From the NCBI GenBank assembly GCA_944326635.1, contig CALVEU010000003.1, forward strand, positions 1-50,271: a DNA stretch of 50,271 nt, given 5' to 3'. Position 1 is the first letter of the stretch. Each line of letters starts with the position of its first letter. The position numbers and the translations under genes are program-made. Positions 1-8,559 of the stretch are shown in pieces. The notes below the pieces were generated by a model. It saw only the letters and a list, made by a program, of their open reading frames with translations. It did not search any database and had not been told where the DNA came from. The DNA is from Candidatus Gastranaerophilales bacterium. GTDB taxonomy: Bacteria > Cyanobacteriota > Vampirovibrionia > Gastranaerophilales > Gastranaerophilaceae.

Positions 1-120
1 AAAAGAGCTGCTAGAATTGGCCGTAACCCACAAACTGGTAAAGAATTAAAAATTCCTGCAACAACAGTTCCAGCATTTTCAGCAGGTAAAAAATTCAAAG
101 AAGCTGTTAACAAAAAATAA
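1..120 (+). CDS. hup: HU-family DNA-binding protein, C-terminal part
   Basis: The window opens inside this gene. The 39 visible residues ([16 protein letters not shown], then [15 protein letters not shown]) are the DNA-binding beta-arm and last helix of the HU/IHF family, including the RNPQTG hairpin whose conserved proline intercalates into DNA. HU is a small basic dimeric nucleoid protein that bends and compacts DNA. The frame runs from base 1 to TAA at 118-120 and is followed by a strong terminator. The N-terminal half lies upstream of the window, so length and start cannot be judged. HU and IHF subunits cannot be separated with certainty from this fragment, but a Gly-Arg-Asn-Pro-Gln-Thr-Gly arm ending in a short Lys-rich tail is usual for HU. 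Confidence 0.93.
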   Translation, partial: KRAARIGRNPQTGKELKIPATTVPAFSAGKKFKEAVNKK

Positions 121-138
121 GCAATTTTTTATAGCTTT

Positions 139-176
139 AAAAAGGACTTATCGAAAGATAAGTCCTTTTTATTTTT
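139..176. terminator. Bidirectional Rho-independent terminator
   Basis: A 13-bp stem (AAAAGGACTTATC / GATAAGTCCTTTT) with a GAAA tetraloop is followed by a T run on the plus strand and preceded by an A run. It can end transcription from the HU gene and from the converging gene at 177-767. Confidence 0.88.
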
Positions 177-767
177 TTATTTTTGTTTTGCAGCTTGTCT
201 TGCTTCTGCTTCTAATAAATTTGTTTTTTTAAGTTTATTTTTTGTTATTTTATTATTAATCATTTCTTCGAAGCCTTCTTCTGCCCAAATTTTTACGTTT
301 TCAAATGGTTCATAAGTTGGGTAATTTTTTAGTGCTTCAACATATTTTTTTGCTCTTTCAAATAAGTTATCTCCTTGTTTTATTACCCCATCTTGTTTTA
401 TAACTTGTTGATAATATTTTTTGTTAAATTTTTGAGATTCATATTGTGGGAAAATTTTTAACATGAAATTTTGAAAATTTTTAATCCCAGCATTTATATT
501 TTCTGTAAATCCAGCTATGTATCTTGCAATAATTTGAAATTGTTCAGCATGTTTTGTTGTATGTTGTATTGATTTTTTTACAATTGGTTTTAAAATTCTA
601 GAGCTGGTAATATTGTTTAATGTAATTTCTGCAGTGTAAGGGTTAAAATCTGCATCTATTAGTTTGCGTGAGTATTTTGGTTTGATCTTAGGCATTACTG
701 ATAAGTTATTATTTTCAGCACTTTTATTTAGGGTATTTAGTATAAATCTGCAATTTTTTACTTTCAT
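177..767 (-). CDS. Hypothetical protein, 196 aa, lineage-specific
   Basis: I do not recognise this protein. It is basic and Lys/Asn-rich, with no signal peptide or membrane segment. The middle (about residues 60-125) looks helical and contains short aromatic patches, and the C-terminus is a charged Lys/Glu/Ala-rich helix. The start is well supported by a GGAGG Shine-Dalgarno about six bases before the ATG at 767. It converges on the HU gene and shares its terminator. The upstream gene on the same strand (SNF2-type helicase) ends 100 bases away with no obvious terminator between, so the two may be cotranscribed. A cytosolic lineage-specific protein is the best description. Confidence 0.75.
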   Translation of the reverse strand: MKVKNCRFILNTLNKSAENNNLSVMPKIKPKYSRKLIDADFNPYTAEITLNNITSSRILKPIVKKSIQHTTKHAEQFQIIARYIAGFTENINAGIKNFQNFMLKIFPQYESQKFNKKYYQQVIKQDGVIKQGDNLFERAKKYVEALKNYPTYEPFENVKIWAEEGFEEMINNKITKNKLKKTNLLEAEARQAAKQK

Positions 768-867
768 ATTTCCTCCATATCTGTAAATCTTAAATTTTAG
801 GGTAAAAATTAATTAGTATATTTATAAATAATTGAAAATTTTATATTATTTAATTGCTATTTAAAAA

Positions 868-3800
868 TTAATCAACAGAGAATATTTCTTTAATATCGTC
901 CATTGTGAGAGATTTTACAATGTTTCTGTCAACAGAAATTACACTGTCTACTAAGTTTCGTTTAACGGTTTTAAGTTTTTGAATTTTTTCTTCAACTGTA
1001 TTTTTTGTAATAAGTCTGTATACAAATACTTTTTTAGTTTGACCAATACGATAAGCTCTATCAGTTGCTTGGTCTTCTACTGCAGGGTTCCACCAAGGGT
1101 CGTAATGGATTACATAATCAGCTCCAGTTAAGTTTAAGCCTGTCCCACCTGCTTTTAAGCTGATTAGGAAAATCGGAATTGATGGTGTAGAATTAAATCT
1201 TTCAACAGCACCTTGTCTATCTTTAGTTTTACCTGTTAAATATTCATATGGTATACCTTCTCGTTCAAGCCAAGCTTTAATTAAATCAAGCATATCGACA
1301 AATTGGCTGAATAAAAGTATTCTATGTCCTTCATCAATAATTTCTTCAAGCATTACTTTTAATTTTTCAAATTTACCTGATTTCATGATATTTTTTACAT
1401 TTTCTTTATCATAAAGTCTAGGGTGACAGCAAATTTGACGTAATCTTAAAAGAGCAGAGAAAATTGATAATCTACTCTTTTCAAGTCCATTTTGTTCAAT
1501 AGATTTGAATAATTCTTCTTTTGTACTGTCAAGAACTTGTAAATAGAAATCTCTTTGTTCATCAGTAAGTTCACAGTATGCAATGTTTTCAACTTTATCA
1601 GGTAAGTCTTTTGCAACATCTCGTTTCATACGACGTAAGATGAACGGATAAATTTGTAATTTCAGACGTTTTTCAACAGTTTTATCCTGACGTTCCATAA
1701 TAGGATTTACATATCTTGCGTTGAATTCAGCCATATTAAATAAGAATCCAGGCATTAAGAAGTCAAATACAGACCATAATTCTTCCAATTTATTTTCAAT
1801 TGGAGTACCTGATAGAGCCAATTTATGTGATGCCTGCAACTTTTTAACAGCTTGTGCAGTTTGTGACATTGCATTTTTAATATTTTGTGATTCATCAAGA
1901 ATTACATATCTGAAATTGTACTCTTTAAGTTTGTTAATATCCCGTCTTACAAGTGCATAACTTGTAATTACAACATCATAATTTGGGATTTCTTTAAAGA
2001 ATTGCTTTCTGTCAACCCCAGCAAGTTTTAAAGTTGTTAATGTAGGAGCAAATTTTTGAATTTCAGATTCCCAGTTGAATACAACAGTTGTTGGACAAAT
2101 TACCAAAGTTGGAGCAGGTCCGTCTTCTTCTTTTGCTTTTTGAACTACAGCTAAAGCCTGTAATGTTTTTCCAAGTCCCATATCATCTGCTAGGATTCCG
2201 TTAAGACCATATTTATACATGAACCATAACCAACCAAATCCTTTAGTCTGGTATTCACGGAATTCTGCATTAATTCCTGTTGGTAGTTTTAAGTCTTCTG
2301 ATGTTGAGAAATTAGACATTTGTTTCCAGAATGTTTCAAATTCATTACTTAAAACAAGTTCTACATTTAGATTTTTAAGTTCATTTATTAAGCCTGCACG
2401 ATAAGTTTTTACGATAAATTTGTTTTCATTATTTCTGTATACGTCAAATGAGTTGAATGCGCGCATAATAGAATAAATATCTTGCGCAGGGTACTCAACA
2501 AAACCAAGACTTCTTATACGGCTGTATTTTTCTCCGCTTTGAATTGTTTCATATACTTCATCAAAGTTGATAATTTCTTCTCCAGCTTGTCCGTATAAGA
2601 ATATTTCAAAACTGTCTTCTGCTTCTTCTGAGAAATCGATTTTTGCGCATAACTTGAATGGATTATCCATTAGCTTAAAGAAATTCATATCATCTTTTTC
2701 TACAAATTTCCAACCTTCTCCAGCTTGTTTAATATAGTAGTTATAAAAGTCGATAGCATTTTCTTTTTCTAAAGCTAAGTTATTAGTTTGCATTGGTACA
2801 AATCTACAAGCTAGAAGCATTTGATAAGCTTCTTGTTCATGCTTAAGATTTCTTTTTACCCAATATACCAAATCTTCTCCAGGCTTCTTGATTGTAATAT
2901 ATGGAGATTTTTCTGCGGTTGTTTTTGAATATGGAACAACTACTCCGTCATATTCAAATTCTAAAGAAGCTTTTAATGATTGGTCATAGTCAATTCCCAT
3001 TGTTACAATATTCAAAGGAGGACGTTCCGTAAGCATTAATTGGCTTATATTATCTGCGATTTCAACGTCCATAATCTCTTGAAGTTTTGGTAATTCTTCA
3101 TAAATAAATTTTCCACCATCGGCATCTTTTAAGTCTGTAAAAGATGATTTTAATATATTTTGAGGGATTGAACTCATTGCTATATTTGTTGGGAATATTA
3201 TATTTTTATATCTTCCCCATTTCAAATGTCTAGAGAAATACCTTACTTCTTCAAGCGGGTATACATCATCTTTATCAGGTCTTTTCCATTCTAAAGATAA
3301 AAGTATTGTACCTTGTGCTCCTGTATTTACATTTAAAATGAGTTTCCATTCTTCATCTGTGAACTTTAATCTTTCTTTTGTTTTTTCATCAAGAACTTCA
3401 TCAGCTTTAGATAAAAGAGTAAACATCGGTCCAAATTTTGTGATTGGAATATCGTACCAGCCTGCTTTTTTATCTTGTCTTGAAACAGTTAGTAATTGTT
3501 GGAAAATTGCGACTTCAACTTTTTGAGAATTATTTAATTCGAAATCAGGATTTTGTTTTTGAGCTTCAATTAAGGCTCTTAAAATCGGCTCAATTTGTCT
3601 TACAACTTTTCCGGTTTCTCTTGATCTAACTAATACAGAGAAAAAATTCGCTTTTCGTTTTGAATTAAAGTGGAAAATATAATTCCCTTGAGGAGTTTCT
3701 GTAAGTGCTGTATTTTCATCAGGGAAATCAAATTCCATTCCAAATTTTGTTTCAAGCCAGTCTTCATAAGCGTGCTCATCTATAGCTTTTAATGCAACAG

Positions 3801-4053
3801 CTACTGCGTGTTTACACCATTCTTCTTTAAGCGGACAATTGCATCTAGCTTCTACTTTGTTTTTCTTAAAGATTAAATCAGTATTGTAATGATCCTGAAA
3901 ATTTCCTTTTACTTTAGCCATATAAAAGTTTTTTTCAGGATAAGAATCAAATACCATATCTTTAAGATGGTATTCGTAGCCTCTACGCCAACTTCCGGCA
4001 CTCGCATTTTCTTTTATGAATTTGTAGTTAAATTCCTGCTGTTTAGCACTCAT
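868..4053 (-). CDS. SNF2/Swi2-family DNA-dependent ATPase with SWIM zinc finger
   Basis: A 1061-aa Swi2/Snf2 remodeller-type ATPase, probably a DNA or RNA polymerase-associated translocase of the HepA/RapA-like bacterial group. A SWIM zinc finger (CNCPLKEEWCKH) lies near residues 71-82, consistent with nucleic-acid or protein binding. The long middle part is family-specific. The motor begins near residue 600 with Walker A DDMGLGKT (about 623-630), DESQ in place of DEAH (about 719-722) and LSGTPIEN. It continues in the C-terminal lobe with GGTGLNLTGADYVIHYDPWW and AYRIGQTKKV (about 998), the arginine-finger motif. No frameshift is seen. There is no good Shine-Dalgarno; a -10-like GATACT lies 9 bases before the ATG (-35 TTGTAC, 17-bp spacing), so the mRNA may be nearly leaderless. 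Confidence 0.95.
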   Translation of the reverse strand: MSAKQQEFNYKFIKENASAGSWRRGYEYHLKDMVFDSYPEKNFYMAKVKGNFQDHYNTDLIFKKNKVEARCNCPLKEEWCKHAVAVALKAIDEHAYEDWLETKFGMEFDFPDENTALTETPQGNYIFHFNSKRKANFFSVLVRSRETGKVVRQIEPILRALIEAQKQNPDFELNNSQKVEVAIFQQLLTVSRQDKKAGWYDIPITKFGPMFTLLSKADEVLDEKTKERLKFTDEEWKLILNVNTGAQGTILLSLEWKRPDKDDVYPLEEVRYFSRHLKWGRYKNIIFPTNIAMSSIPQNILKSSFTDLKDADGGKFIYEELPKLQEIMDVEIADNISQLMLTERPPLNIVTMGIDYDQSLKASLEFEYDGVVVPYSKTTAEKSPYITIKKPGEDLVYWVKRNLKHEQEAYQMLLACRFVPMQTNNLALEKENAIDFYNYYIKQAGEGWKFVEKDDMNFFKLMDNPFKLCAKIDFSEEAEDSFEIFLYGQAGEEIINFDEVYETIQSGEKYSRIRSLGFVEYPAQDIYSIMRAFNSFDVYRNNENKFIVKTYRAGLINELKNLNVELVLSNEFETFWKQMSNFSTSEDLKLPTGINAEFREYQTKGFGWLWFMYKYGLNGILADDMGLGKTLQALAVVQKAKEEDGPAPTLVICPTTVVFNWESEIQKFAPTLTTLKLAGVDRKQFFKEIPNYDVVITSYALVRRDINKLKEYNFRYVILDESQNIKNAMSQTAQAVKKLQASHKLALSGTPIENKLEELWSVFDFLMPGFLFNMAEFNARYVNPIMERQDKTVEKRLKLQIYPFILRRMKRDVAKDLPDKVENIAYCELTDEQRDFYLQVLDSTKEELFKSIEQNGLEKSRLSIFSALLRLRQICCHPRLYDKENVKNIMKSGKFEKLKVMLEEIIDEGHRILLFSQFVDMLDLIKAWLEREGIPYEYLTGKTKDRQGAVERFNSTPSIPIFLISLKAGGTGLNLTGADYVIHYDPWWNPAVEDQATDRAYRIGQTKKVFVYRLITKNTVEEKIQKLKTVKRNLVDSVISVDRNIVKSLTMDDIKEIFSVD

Positions 4054-4062
4054 TACTTTTTG

Positions 4063-4090
4063 AGTATCTCTTTCTTTCCCTAAGGGTACA
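4063..4090 (-). promoter_or_regulatory. Candidate promoter of the SNF2 gene
   Basis: On the minus strand TTGTAC (-35) is followed after 17 bases by GATACT (-10, 4063-4068). The predicted start site is then only 1-3 bases before the ATG at 4053, which has no convincing Shine-Dalgarno. The match is moderate, so this is a suggestion. Confidence 0.4.
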
Positions 4091-4182
4091 AACTTTCGGA
4101 TATAGATTTTATCTATAAGCCCTTATTAATGTTTTTATTATTACATGAATAATAAAAAAAGGCAAGAGATTTTTTTATTTAT

Positions 4183-4644
4183 TTATCCTAAGATGTAAAA
4201 ATGATATAAATATGCAAATATAATACCGAATATTGCTCCCATAATAACTTCAAATGGGGTATGCCCAAGTAATTCTTTTAATTTTCCACCTATAGCTTGA
4301 ACATCGTGTTTGTAGAAATCTTCCATCATTCTATTCAAGCAAGCTGCAGTTTTTCCAGCAGCTCGTCTTACTCCTGCTGCATCATACATTGTGATTAGAG
4401 CAAATCCTATTGAAATAGCAAATACAATAGAATCCCAGCCTTCAATTAACCCAACAGCTGTAGATAGCCCCATTACACCTGCAGAATGAGAACTTGGCAT
4501 TCCACCTGTGGTTGTAAATATTTTAAAGTTAATTTTTTTTGTTTTAATTGTGAATATAAAAAATTTAATAACTTGAGCTAAAAATGCTGCTAATATTCCG
4601 GCTGATATTGCCTCGTATCCAGTATTAACTATTGCTGTAATCAT
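4183..4644 (-). CDS. Divergent PAP2 family (DUF212, YuiD-like) membrane protein
   Basis: This 153-aa integral membrane protein has the conserved DUF212 blocks in order: a first hydrophobic segment (about 12-32), GGMPSSHSAGVMGL (about 47-60), YDAAGVRRAAGK (about 88-99) and LGHTPFEV (about 125-132), ending in a final hydrophobic helix. The family is a divergent branch of PAP2-type acid phosphatases and probably acts on lipid phosphates, though its reaction is not settled. The SSHS histidine and RR motif are kept. AGGA five bases before the ATG supports the start. It lies just downstream of a prenyl diphosphate synthase on the same strand. That order suggests, but does not show, a role in isoprenoid or undecaprenyl-phosphate metabolism. 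Confidence 0.9.
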   Translation of the reverse strand: MITAIVNTGYEAISAGILAAFLAQVIKFFIFTIKTKKINFKIFTTTGGMPSSHSAGVMGLSTAVGLIEGWDSIVFAISIGFALITMYDAAGVRRAAGKTAACLNRMMEDFYKHDVQAIGGKLKELLGHTPFEVIMGAIFGIIFAYLYHFYILG

Positions 4645-4715
4645 TAATTCCTACTCTCTTTTGTATTATGTTTTATAAGTATAACATAATAATATTACTT
4701 TTGCAAAATTTGAAT

Positions 4716-5618
4716 TTATTTTATTCTGATTTTGTTTAAAATTTGTTCAAAAACTTCTGATTTTAATTCGTTTTTATTTAAGATGTCAAAGCATTTGTCG
4801 ATTAATTGATTTAAATCGCTTTTTGCTTTTTCAAGACCATATAGGGCAGTATATGTAAGTTTCCCAGCTTCTTTGTCTTTTCCCATAGTTTTGCCCATTT
4901 CTTCAAATGTAGATGTTTCATCTAAGATGTCATCTGCAATTTGGAATGCAACGCCAAGTGTTTGTCCAAATTCCGTAATTTCTTCTAATTGTTTGTTACT
5001 TACTCCTGCTATTATTGCTCCTGATCTTAGTGCTAGTTTAAATAAATCAGCAGTTTTATGACTATGGATATAATTTAAAATTTCAGGTAATTGTTCGTCA
5101 TCTTTATCAATTCCCCCAGAAAGTTCCATTGCTTTTATTAAAGATTCACTTTCAATGTCAACAACTTGTCCTGCTATTACTCCGTATGCACCTGCTGCTT
5201 GGAAATATTCTTCCATAATTTTGATTAATTTTTCTGTTCCTAATTTTTTTGAATTTTTTAAAATTATTTGTGGCGCAAAAGTTAAAAGAGCATCTCCTGC
5301 AAGAACTGCGTGAGCTTCGCCAAATACCATATGATTTGTTAATTGACCACGTCTATACATATCATTATCCATACAAGGAAGATCATCGTGAATAAGGGTT
5401 TGAGCGTGAAGCATTTCTATTGCACAGGCTGTCGGAAGTGCATCTTTATAATTTTCTCCAAACATTCTGCAGGTTTCCAAACACATTACAGGTCTTAATC
5501 TTTTGCCTGGTAGTGTAACTGTATATTTCATTGCTTTAAAAATCTTATGCGGATAATTTATAGGCATAAGTTCATCAATTGTTTTATTTACTAAATCAAT
5601 GTAATCATTCATCTTCAT
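4716..5618 (-). CDS. ispA: Polyprenyl (farnesyl/geranylgeranyl) diphosphate synthase
   Basis: A 300-aa short-chain trans-prenyltransferase that condenses isopentenyl diphosphate with allylic diphosphates. The first Asp-rich motif is HDDLPCMDND (about residues 80-89), the Mg-diphosphate site, followed by RRG and GDALLTFA. The second is QIADDILD, with a Lys-rich stretch after it (GKTMGKDKEAGK). The IspA/CrtE-like motif and length suggest a C15-C20 product supplying quinones and bactoprenol; the exact chain length cannot be read. The ATG at 5618 is chosen because AAGGA lies about eight bases upstream; a TTG six bases earlier is too close to it. The gene overlaps the end of rsgA by 14 bases, so the two are probably translationally coupled. 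Confidence 0.93.
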   Translation of the reverse strand: MKMNDYIDLVNKTIDELMPINYPHKIFKAMKYTVTLPGKRLRPVMCLETCRMFGENYKDALPTACAIEMLHAQTLIHDDLPCMDNDMYRRGQLTNHMVFGEAHAVLAGDALLTFAPQIILKNSKKLGTEKLIKIMEEYFQAAGAYGVIAGQVVDIESESLIKAMELSGGIDKDDEQLPEILNYIHSHKTADLFKLALRSGAIIAGVSNKQLEEITEFGQTLGVAFQIADDILDETSTFEEMGKTMGKDKEAGKLTYTALYGLEKAKSDLNQLIDKCFDILNKNELKSEVFEQILNKIRIK

Positions 5619-6603
5619 TTTCAAAATCCTTATAAATGTTTTGTTTTAAAGTGTTTCTTGCACTCTGTCGTTTTTTTTCGCTGATTTTTGCAATATGCTT
5701 GTTGTGTACAAATTTTTTGTTATTTTCTTGTTTTTTACCTTCGTATTTTATGCGTTCTTTGTATTCTTTTGCTTCGTCAATGAAAGCAAGATAACTTTCA
5801 TATCGTGTAGAGTCAATTTTATCAATGTTATTTAAAACGTTGCATTCATCTTCATTAATATGTAGACAGTCAGAATATTTACAGTCATCTCTATATTTTA
5901 CAATATCATCAAATAAAAGATCTACATCTGCAGGTAAAATGAAATCAAATTTTACGTTGCTAAAACCTGGTGTATCAACTATTCTAGAGGTGTCGTTGAG
6001 TTTCATTATTTCACAATGTCTTGTGGTATGAGTTCCTTTTAGAGTTTTTTCACTTACCTGTTTTGTTCTTAAATTAAAATTAGGGTTAATTGCATTTACA
6101 AGACTTGATTTTCCTACACCTGAATTTCCGCAAAGAACACTTGTTTTTCCATCCAGTAATTTTTCAAAGTTTTTTATTCCCTTATGTTCTGTGGCTGAAG
6201 TGAATACTATTTTGTATCCTAAAGGAGAATATATTTTTTTAATCTTTTCACCAAGTTGTTTTTCCCATTTTAAGTCTTCTTTGTTAAAACAAAGAACAGT
6301 TGGTATATTGTAATATTTTGCAAGAGCAATATATCTGTTTAATTGATGCAAGTCTAAATCAGGTTGTTTTAAAGCTGATACAATAATAATTTGATCAATA
6401 TTTGCAACGCTTGGACGTCTTATGAAATTTTTTCTTTCAATAAGATTTGTTATAACTCCGTTTTCAAATTCAACAAAATCACCGACGAGAATTTTTTCTT
6501 TTTGCTTTTTTAAAACTTCTCTAATTTTGCATTCAAAAGAGTTTACGCCGTCATCAACGTAATAAAAATCTGAATGAATTTTATAGATTTGTCCTTCAGC
6601 CAT
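5605..6603 (-). CDS. rsgA: Ribosome small subunit-dependent GTPase RsgA
   Basis: RsgA (YjeQ) is a GTPase that checks late 30S subunit maturation. The 332-aa protein shows the hallmark circular permutation: after an N-terminal OB-fold region comes G4 (FNKED, about residue 110), then G1/P-loop GNSGVGKSSLVNAINP (about 158-173), Thr-rich switch (GTHTTRH) and G3 DTPGFS. The C-terminal zinc knuckle is CKYSDCLHINEDEC, and the tail is long and basic. There is no Shine-Dalgarno. Instead an extended -10 box (TGCTAAAAT, 6613-6621) lies nine bases before the ATG, so a nearly leaderless transcript is possible. It lies 30 bases downstream of prepilin-like gene A, whose translation state could affect it if they are cotranscribed. 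Confidence 0.95.
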   Translation of the reverse strand: MAEGQIYKIHSDFYYVDDGVNSFECKIREVLKKQKEKILVGDFVEFENGVITNLIERKNFIRRPSVANIDQIIIVSALKQPDLDLHQLNRYIALAKYYNIPTVLCFNKEDLKWEKQLGEKIKKIYSPLGYKIVFTSATEHKGIKNFEKLLDGKTSVLCGNSGVGKSSLVNAINPNFNLRTKQVSEKTLKGTHTTRHCEIMKLNDTSRIVDTPGFSNVKFDFILPADVDLLFDDIVKYRDDCKYSDCLHINEDECNVLNNIDKIDSTRYESYLAFIDEAKEYKERIKYEGKKQENNKKFVHNKHIAKISEKKRQSARNTLKQNIYKDFENEDE

Positions 6604-6612
6604 TGCAAGATT

Positions 6613-6621
6613 ATTTTAGCA
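6613..6621 (-). promoter_or_regulatory. Extended -10 box of rsgA
   Basis: TGC followed by TAAAAT on the minus strand is an extended -10 element. The ATG of rsgA begins nine bases after it, which places the likely transcription start 1-3 bases before the start codon. No -35 close to consensus is seen. Confidence 0.45.
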
Positions 6622-6633
6622 TGAAAATATAAT

Positions 6634-7388
6634 TTATTTGTAATCATCTCCTTCTGTATAATTTTCATAATCAAGTTTGTCGTTGTAAAAGAATGAGTAA
6701 TTCCCATGTAGTTTATTAGGGTATACTCCTAGGTCAAAAGTATCAGCTCCAAACTGATTTGGACCTTTGCCTCCATTCACATCTACTTTTATTGCTCCAC
6801 ATCTGTTATCTTGGGTATTAATAATGATATCATTTCCGTTTTCATCTTTTACAATATTCCCTGCTTCGTCCCTTTTTGGATGGCTATTTACCCAATTGCA
6901 ACCGCTTTGCCTTTGATTAGTAAAGTTTTGAATAATAATTACACTGCCATCACTGAGAATTGCACTACTTGCTGTTCTCATATCAGAATAAACTGTTTTT
7001 CCATTTTGGAACTGTTTTTTGGGATATTTGGTTTTCCAAGAAATACAGCCACCTTTCCCTGATTTGCAGGTTTTTATAACTTTTAATTCTTTAGAGATAA
7101 TATCAAGTATTTCATCAGACGTTCTGTCTTTTTGAAAAAGATCTTCATAAGAATCAAGACCATTGTTAACTTTTGTCATTATTAATGCATTTGATAATGT
7201 AGAAAAAGAATTTTTAGTTTGGTTTATAAAAACTTTATTTTTGTAATTTGCAACCAAATTAGGCATAGTTAATGCAGCAACGATTCCAATAATACCAAGA
7301 GTAATTAAAACTTCTGCGAGAGTAAAAGCCTTAGAATAATCTATATTTTGCGGGGGGGGGGCACTCTCAAAGCTTCTTGTTTAAACAT
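6634..7388 (-). CDS. Prepilin-like protein A, gated by a C10 run (OFF in this sequence)
   Basis: This is a type IV pilin/pseudopilin-like gene. A GGAGG Shine-Dalgarno precedes ATG at 7388, which starts the leader MFKQEALRV followed by a run of ten C (coding strand). At length 10 the frame runs PPPRKI and stops at TAG. With 11 (or 8 or 14) it becomes a 251-aa protein: a 21-aa leader ending in DYSKA, the prepilin cut site before FTLAEVLITLGIIGIVAA, then a globular domain with several cysteines. Near the C-terminus is DVNGGKGPNQFGADTFDL, resembling the Ca-binding loop motif of pseudopilins. As sequenced, the first in-frame ATG past the run (7266) would lack the signal. rsgA follows in the same direction. 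The alternative is that slippage at the run makes some full-length product. Confidence 0.85.
7352..7361 (-). repeat. G10/C10 homopolymer in prepilin leader A
   Basis: Ten consecutive G on the plus strand (C10 on the coding strand) at codons 10-13 of prepilin-like gene A. One added base restores the frame through the pilin domain; lengths 9 and 10 both lead to early stops. Confidence 0.97.
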
Positions 7389-7410
7389 TTTTCAACCTCC
7401 ATTTTTTATT

Positions 7411-7439
7411 ATTATTTATTATTTTTCAATATTTGTCAA
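7411..7439 (-). promoter_or_regulatory. Promoter of prepilin-like gene A
   Basis: On the minus strand a perfect -35 TTGACA (7434-7439) is followed after 17 bases by AATAAT (7411-7416). The same arrangement precedes prepilin-like gene C, and the upstream AT-rich sequence is also nearly the same. Confidence 0.65.
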
Positions 7440-7448
7440 TAGCTGTTT

Positions 7449-7994
7449 TTATTTTAAGAATTCTGGAATTTTATTTTTAGCTGCTTGCATTTGCATATAC
7501 TGTTCTTTTAATTTAGCTTTTTCTTCTTTATTTGCGTTTTTAGCTTTCTCATTCATTTGAGTATAAAGTTCTTTTTCGACTTTATTTCCTTTAATATATA
7601 CATCCATATCTTTGCCTTTTTTAAAGGCATTAACGTTTCCGTTGTAATTTATATTAGGAGCTTTGAAAATTGTGTAGAGTATTGCAAAGCTACCAATAAA
7701 TGCCATAACTAATCCTGCCCAAGCTCCAAGAGCTAAAAGGAATTTTTTGTTTTTATTTGCGTTTTTATGTTGTTTCGCAACTATTTTTTCAGCTTGGTCA
7801 CCTAAAGTATCAACAACAAAGTCTCCATCCAAAACTTCAAATAATAACTTTGCTCCTAACCCTAAGCCTGCGGCAAAAGCAGCTTTAGTAAGTTTTGCTT
7901 TTTCTCCGGTTTTTGATATCGGATTATTATCATTTTTGGATGTTTGTTTTTGTTGAGTAAATGAGTAGCTATTATTAATTGCGCTAATTCTCAT
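7449..7994 (-). CDS. Small membrane protein, tandem paralogue 2 (ISAIN family)
   Basis: An unrecognised 181-aa protein. The N-terminus has the pattern ISAIN...FTQQK...NPISKTGEK, shared with the gene just upstream. Hydrophobic segments lie at about residues 38-52 (AAFAAGLGLGAKLLFEV) and 85-110 (LLALGAWAGLVMAFIGSFAILYT in two halves), followed by a charged Lys/Glu-rich helix to the end. The Shine-Dalgarno GGAG lies inside the end of the upstream gene, and the upstream TAA directly abuts this ATG (TAAATG), so the pair is translationally coupled. The C-terminal part contains KDMDVY, matching KEMDVF in the partner. A two-gene membrane pair of unknown function is all that can be supported. Confidence 0.8.
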   Translation of the reverse strand: MRISAINNSYSFTQQKQTSKNDNNPISKTGEKAKLTKAAFAAGLGLGAKLLFEVLDGDFVVDTLGDQAEKIVAKQHKNANKNKKFLLALGAWAGLVMAFIGSFAILYTIFKAPNINYNGNVNAFKKGKDMDVYIKGNKVEKELYTQMNEKAKNANKEEKAKLKEQYMQMQAAKNKIPEFLK

Positions 7995-8462
7995 TTATAC
8001 TCCTTTTATAAGCATTCCATTACCTTTGTTTGCCATTTGAACAGATGTATAATGGTTGATTTTTTGATCTAAGGATATATCTTCGTCTTTTACTTCTTTA
8101 TCAACTTCTTCTAAAATATTAGATTTAAGTTCTCTGTCTCGAGAGAACACATCCATTTCTTTTTCTCTAGTAAATGCTCTTACTTTTGTATCATAAAGTT
8201 TTGCTGGTAGTGTAAGAGCTAAAGTTAATAATCCTGCTGCAGCACCTATACCTCCAAGTTTTAGACCTCTGCTTTTTGCTCCAGATTTAATAAAGCAGCT
8301 TCCGATACCTGCAGCGGTGGCTCCAACTAAAGCACTTCCGCCAATTGATCCCCATATTGCGAGTCCTTTTTCAGTTTTTCTGTTAATCGGATTTTCATAA
8401 CCATTTTTTTGTGATGTAAATTGCGGTCTTGGGCAACATTTGTTGATAGCTGAAATTTGCAT
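7995..8462 (-). CDS. Small membrane protein, tandem paralogue 1 (ISAIN family)
   Basis: An unrecognised 155-aa protein. The polar N-terminal segment (ISAIN...QFTSQK...NPINRKTEK) parallels the next gene. Two Gly/Ala-rich hydrophobic helices follow (about residues 32-52 and 67-88), and then a charged tail with KEMDVF. A GAGGAG Shine-Dalgarno seven bases before the ATG fixes the start. The architecture suggests a two-helix inner-membrane protein with cytoplasmic ends. It is transcribed away from efp across a 169-base divergent region. Confidence 0.8.
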   Translation of the reverse strand: MQISAINKCCPRPQFTSQKNGYENPINRKTEKGLAIWGSIGGSALVGATAAGIGSCFIKSGAKSRGLKLGGIGAAAGLLTLALTLPAKLYDTKVRAFTREKEMDVFSRDRELKSNILEEVDKEVKDEDISLDQKINHYTSVQMANKGNGMLIKGV

Positions 8463-8559
8463 TATTTATACTCCTCATTTTTATTATGTTTATATAATAA
8501 TCAAACATTAAAATTTTTGCTAGTATGTTAATAATTTAAATCTTAATTGTAACAATTGT

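Noticed and set aside
6634-7266. Translation of prepilin A from the internal ATG at 7266
   Set aside because: It would lack the signal and most of the pilin helix and has no ribosome site; the start at 7388 with the run is far better supported.
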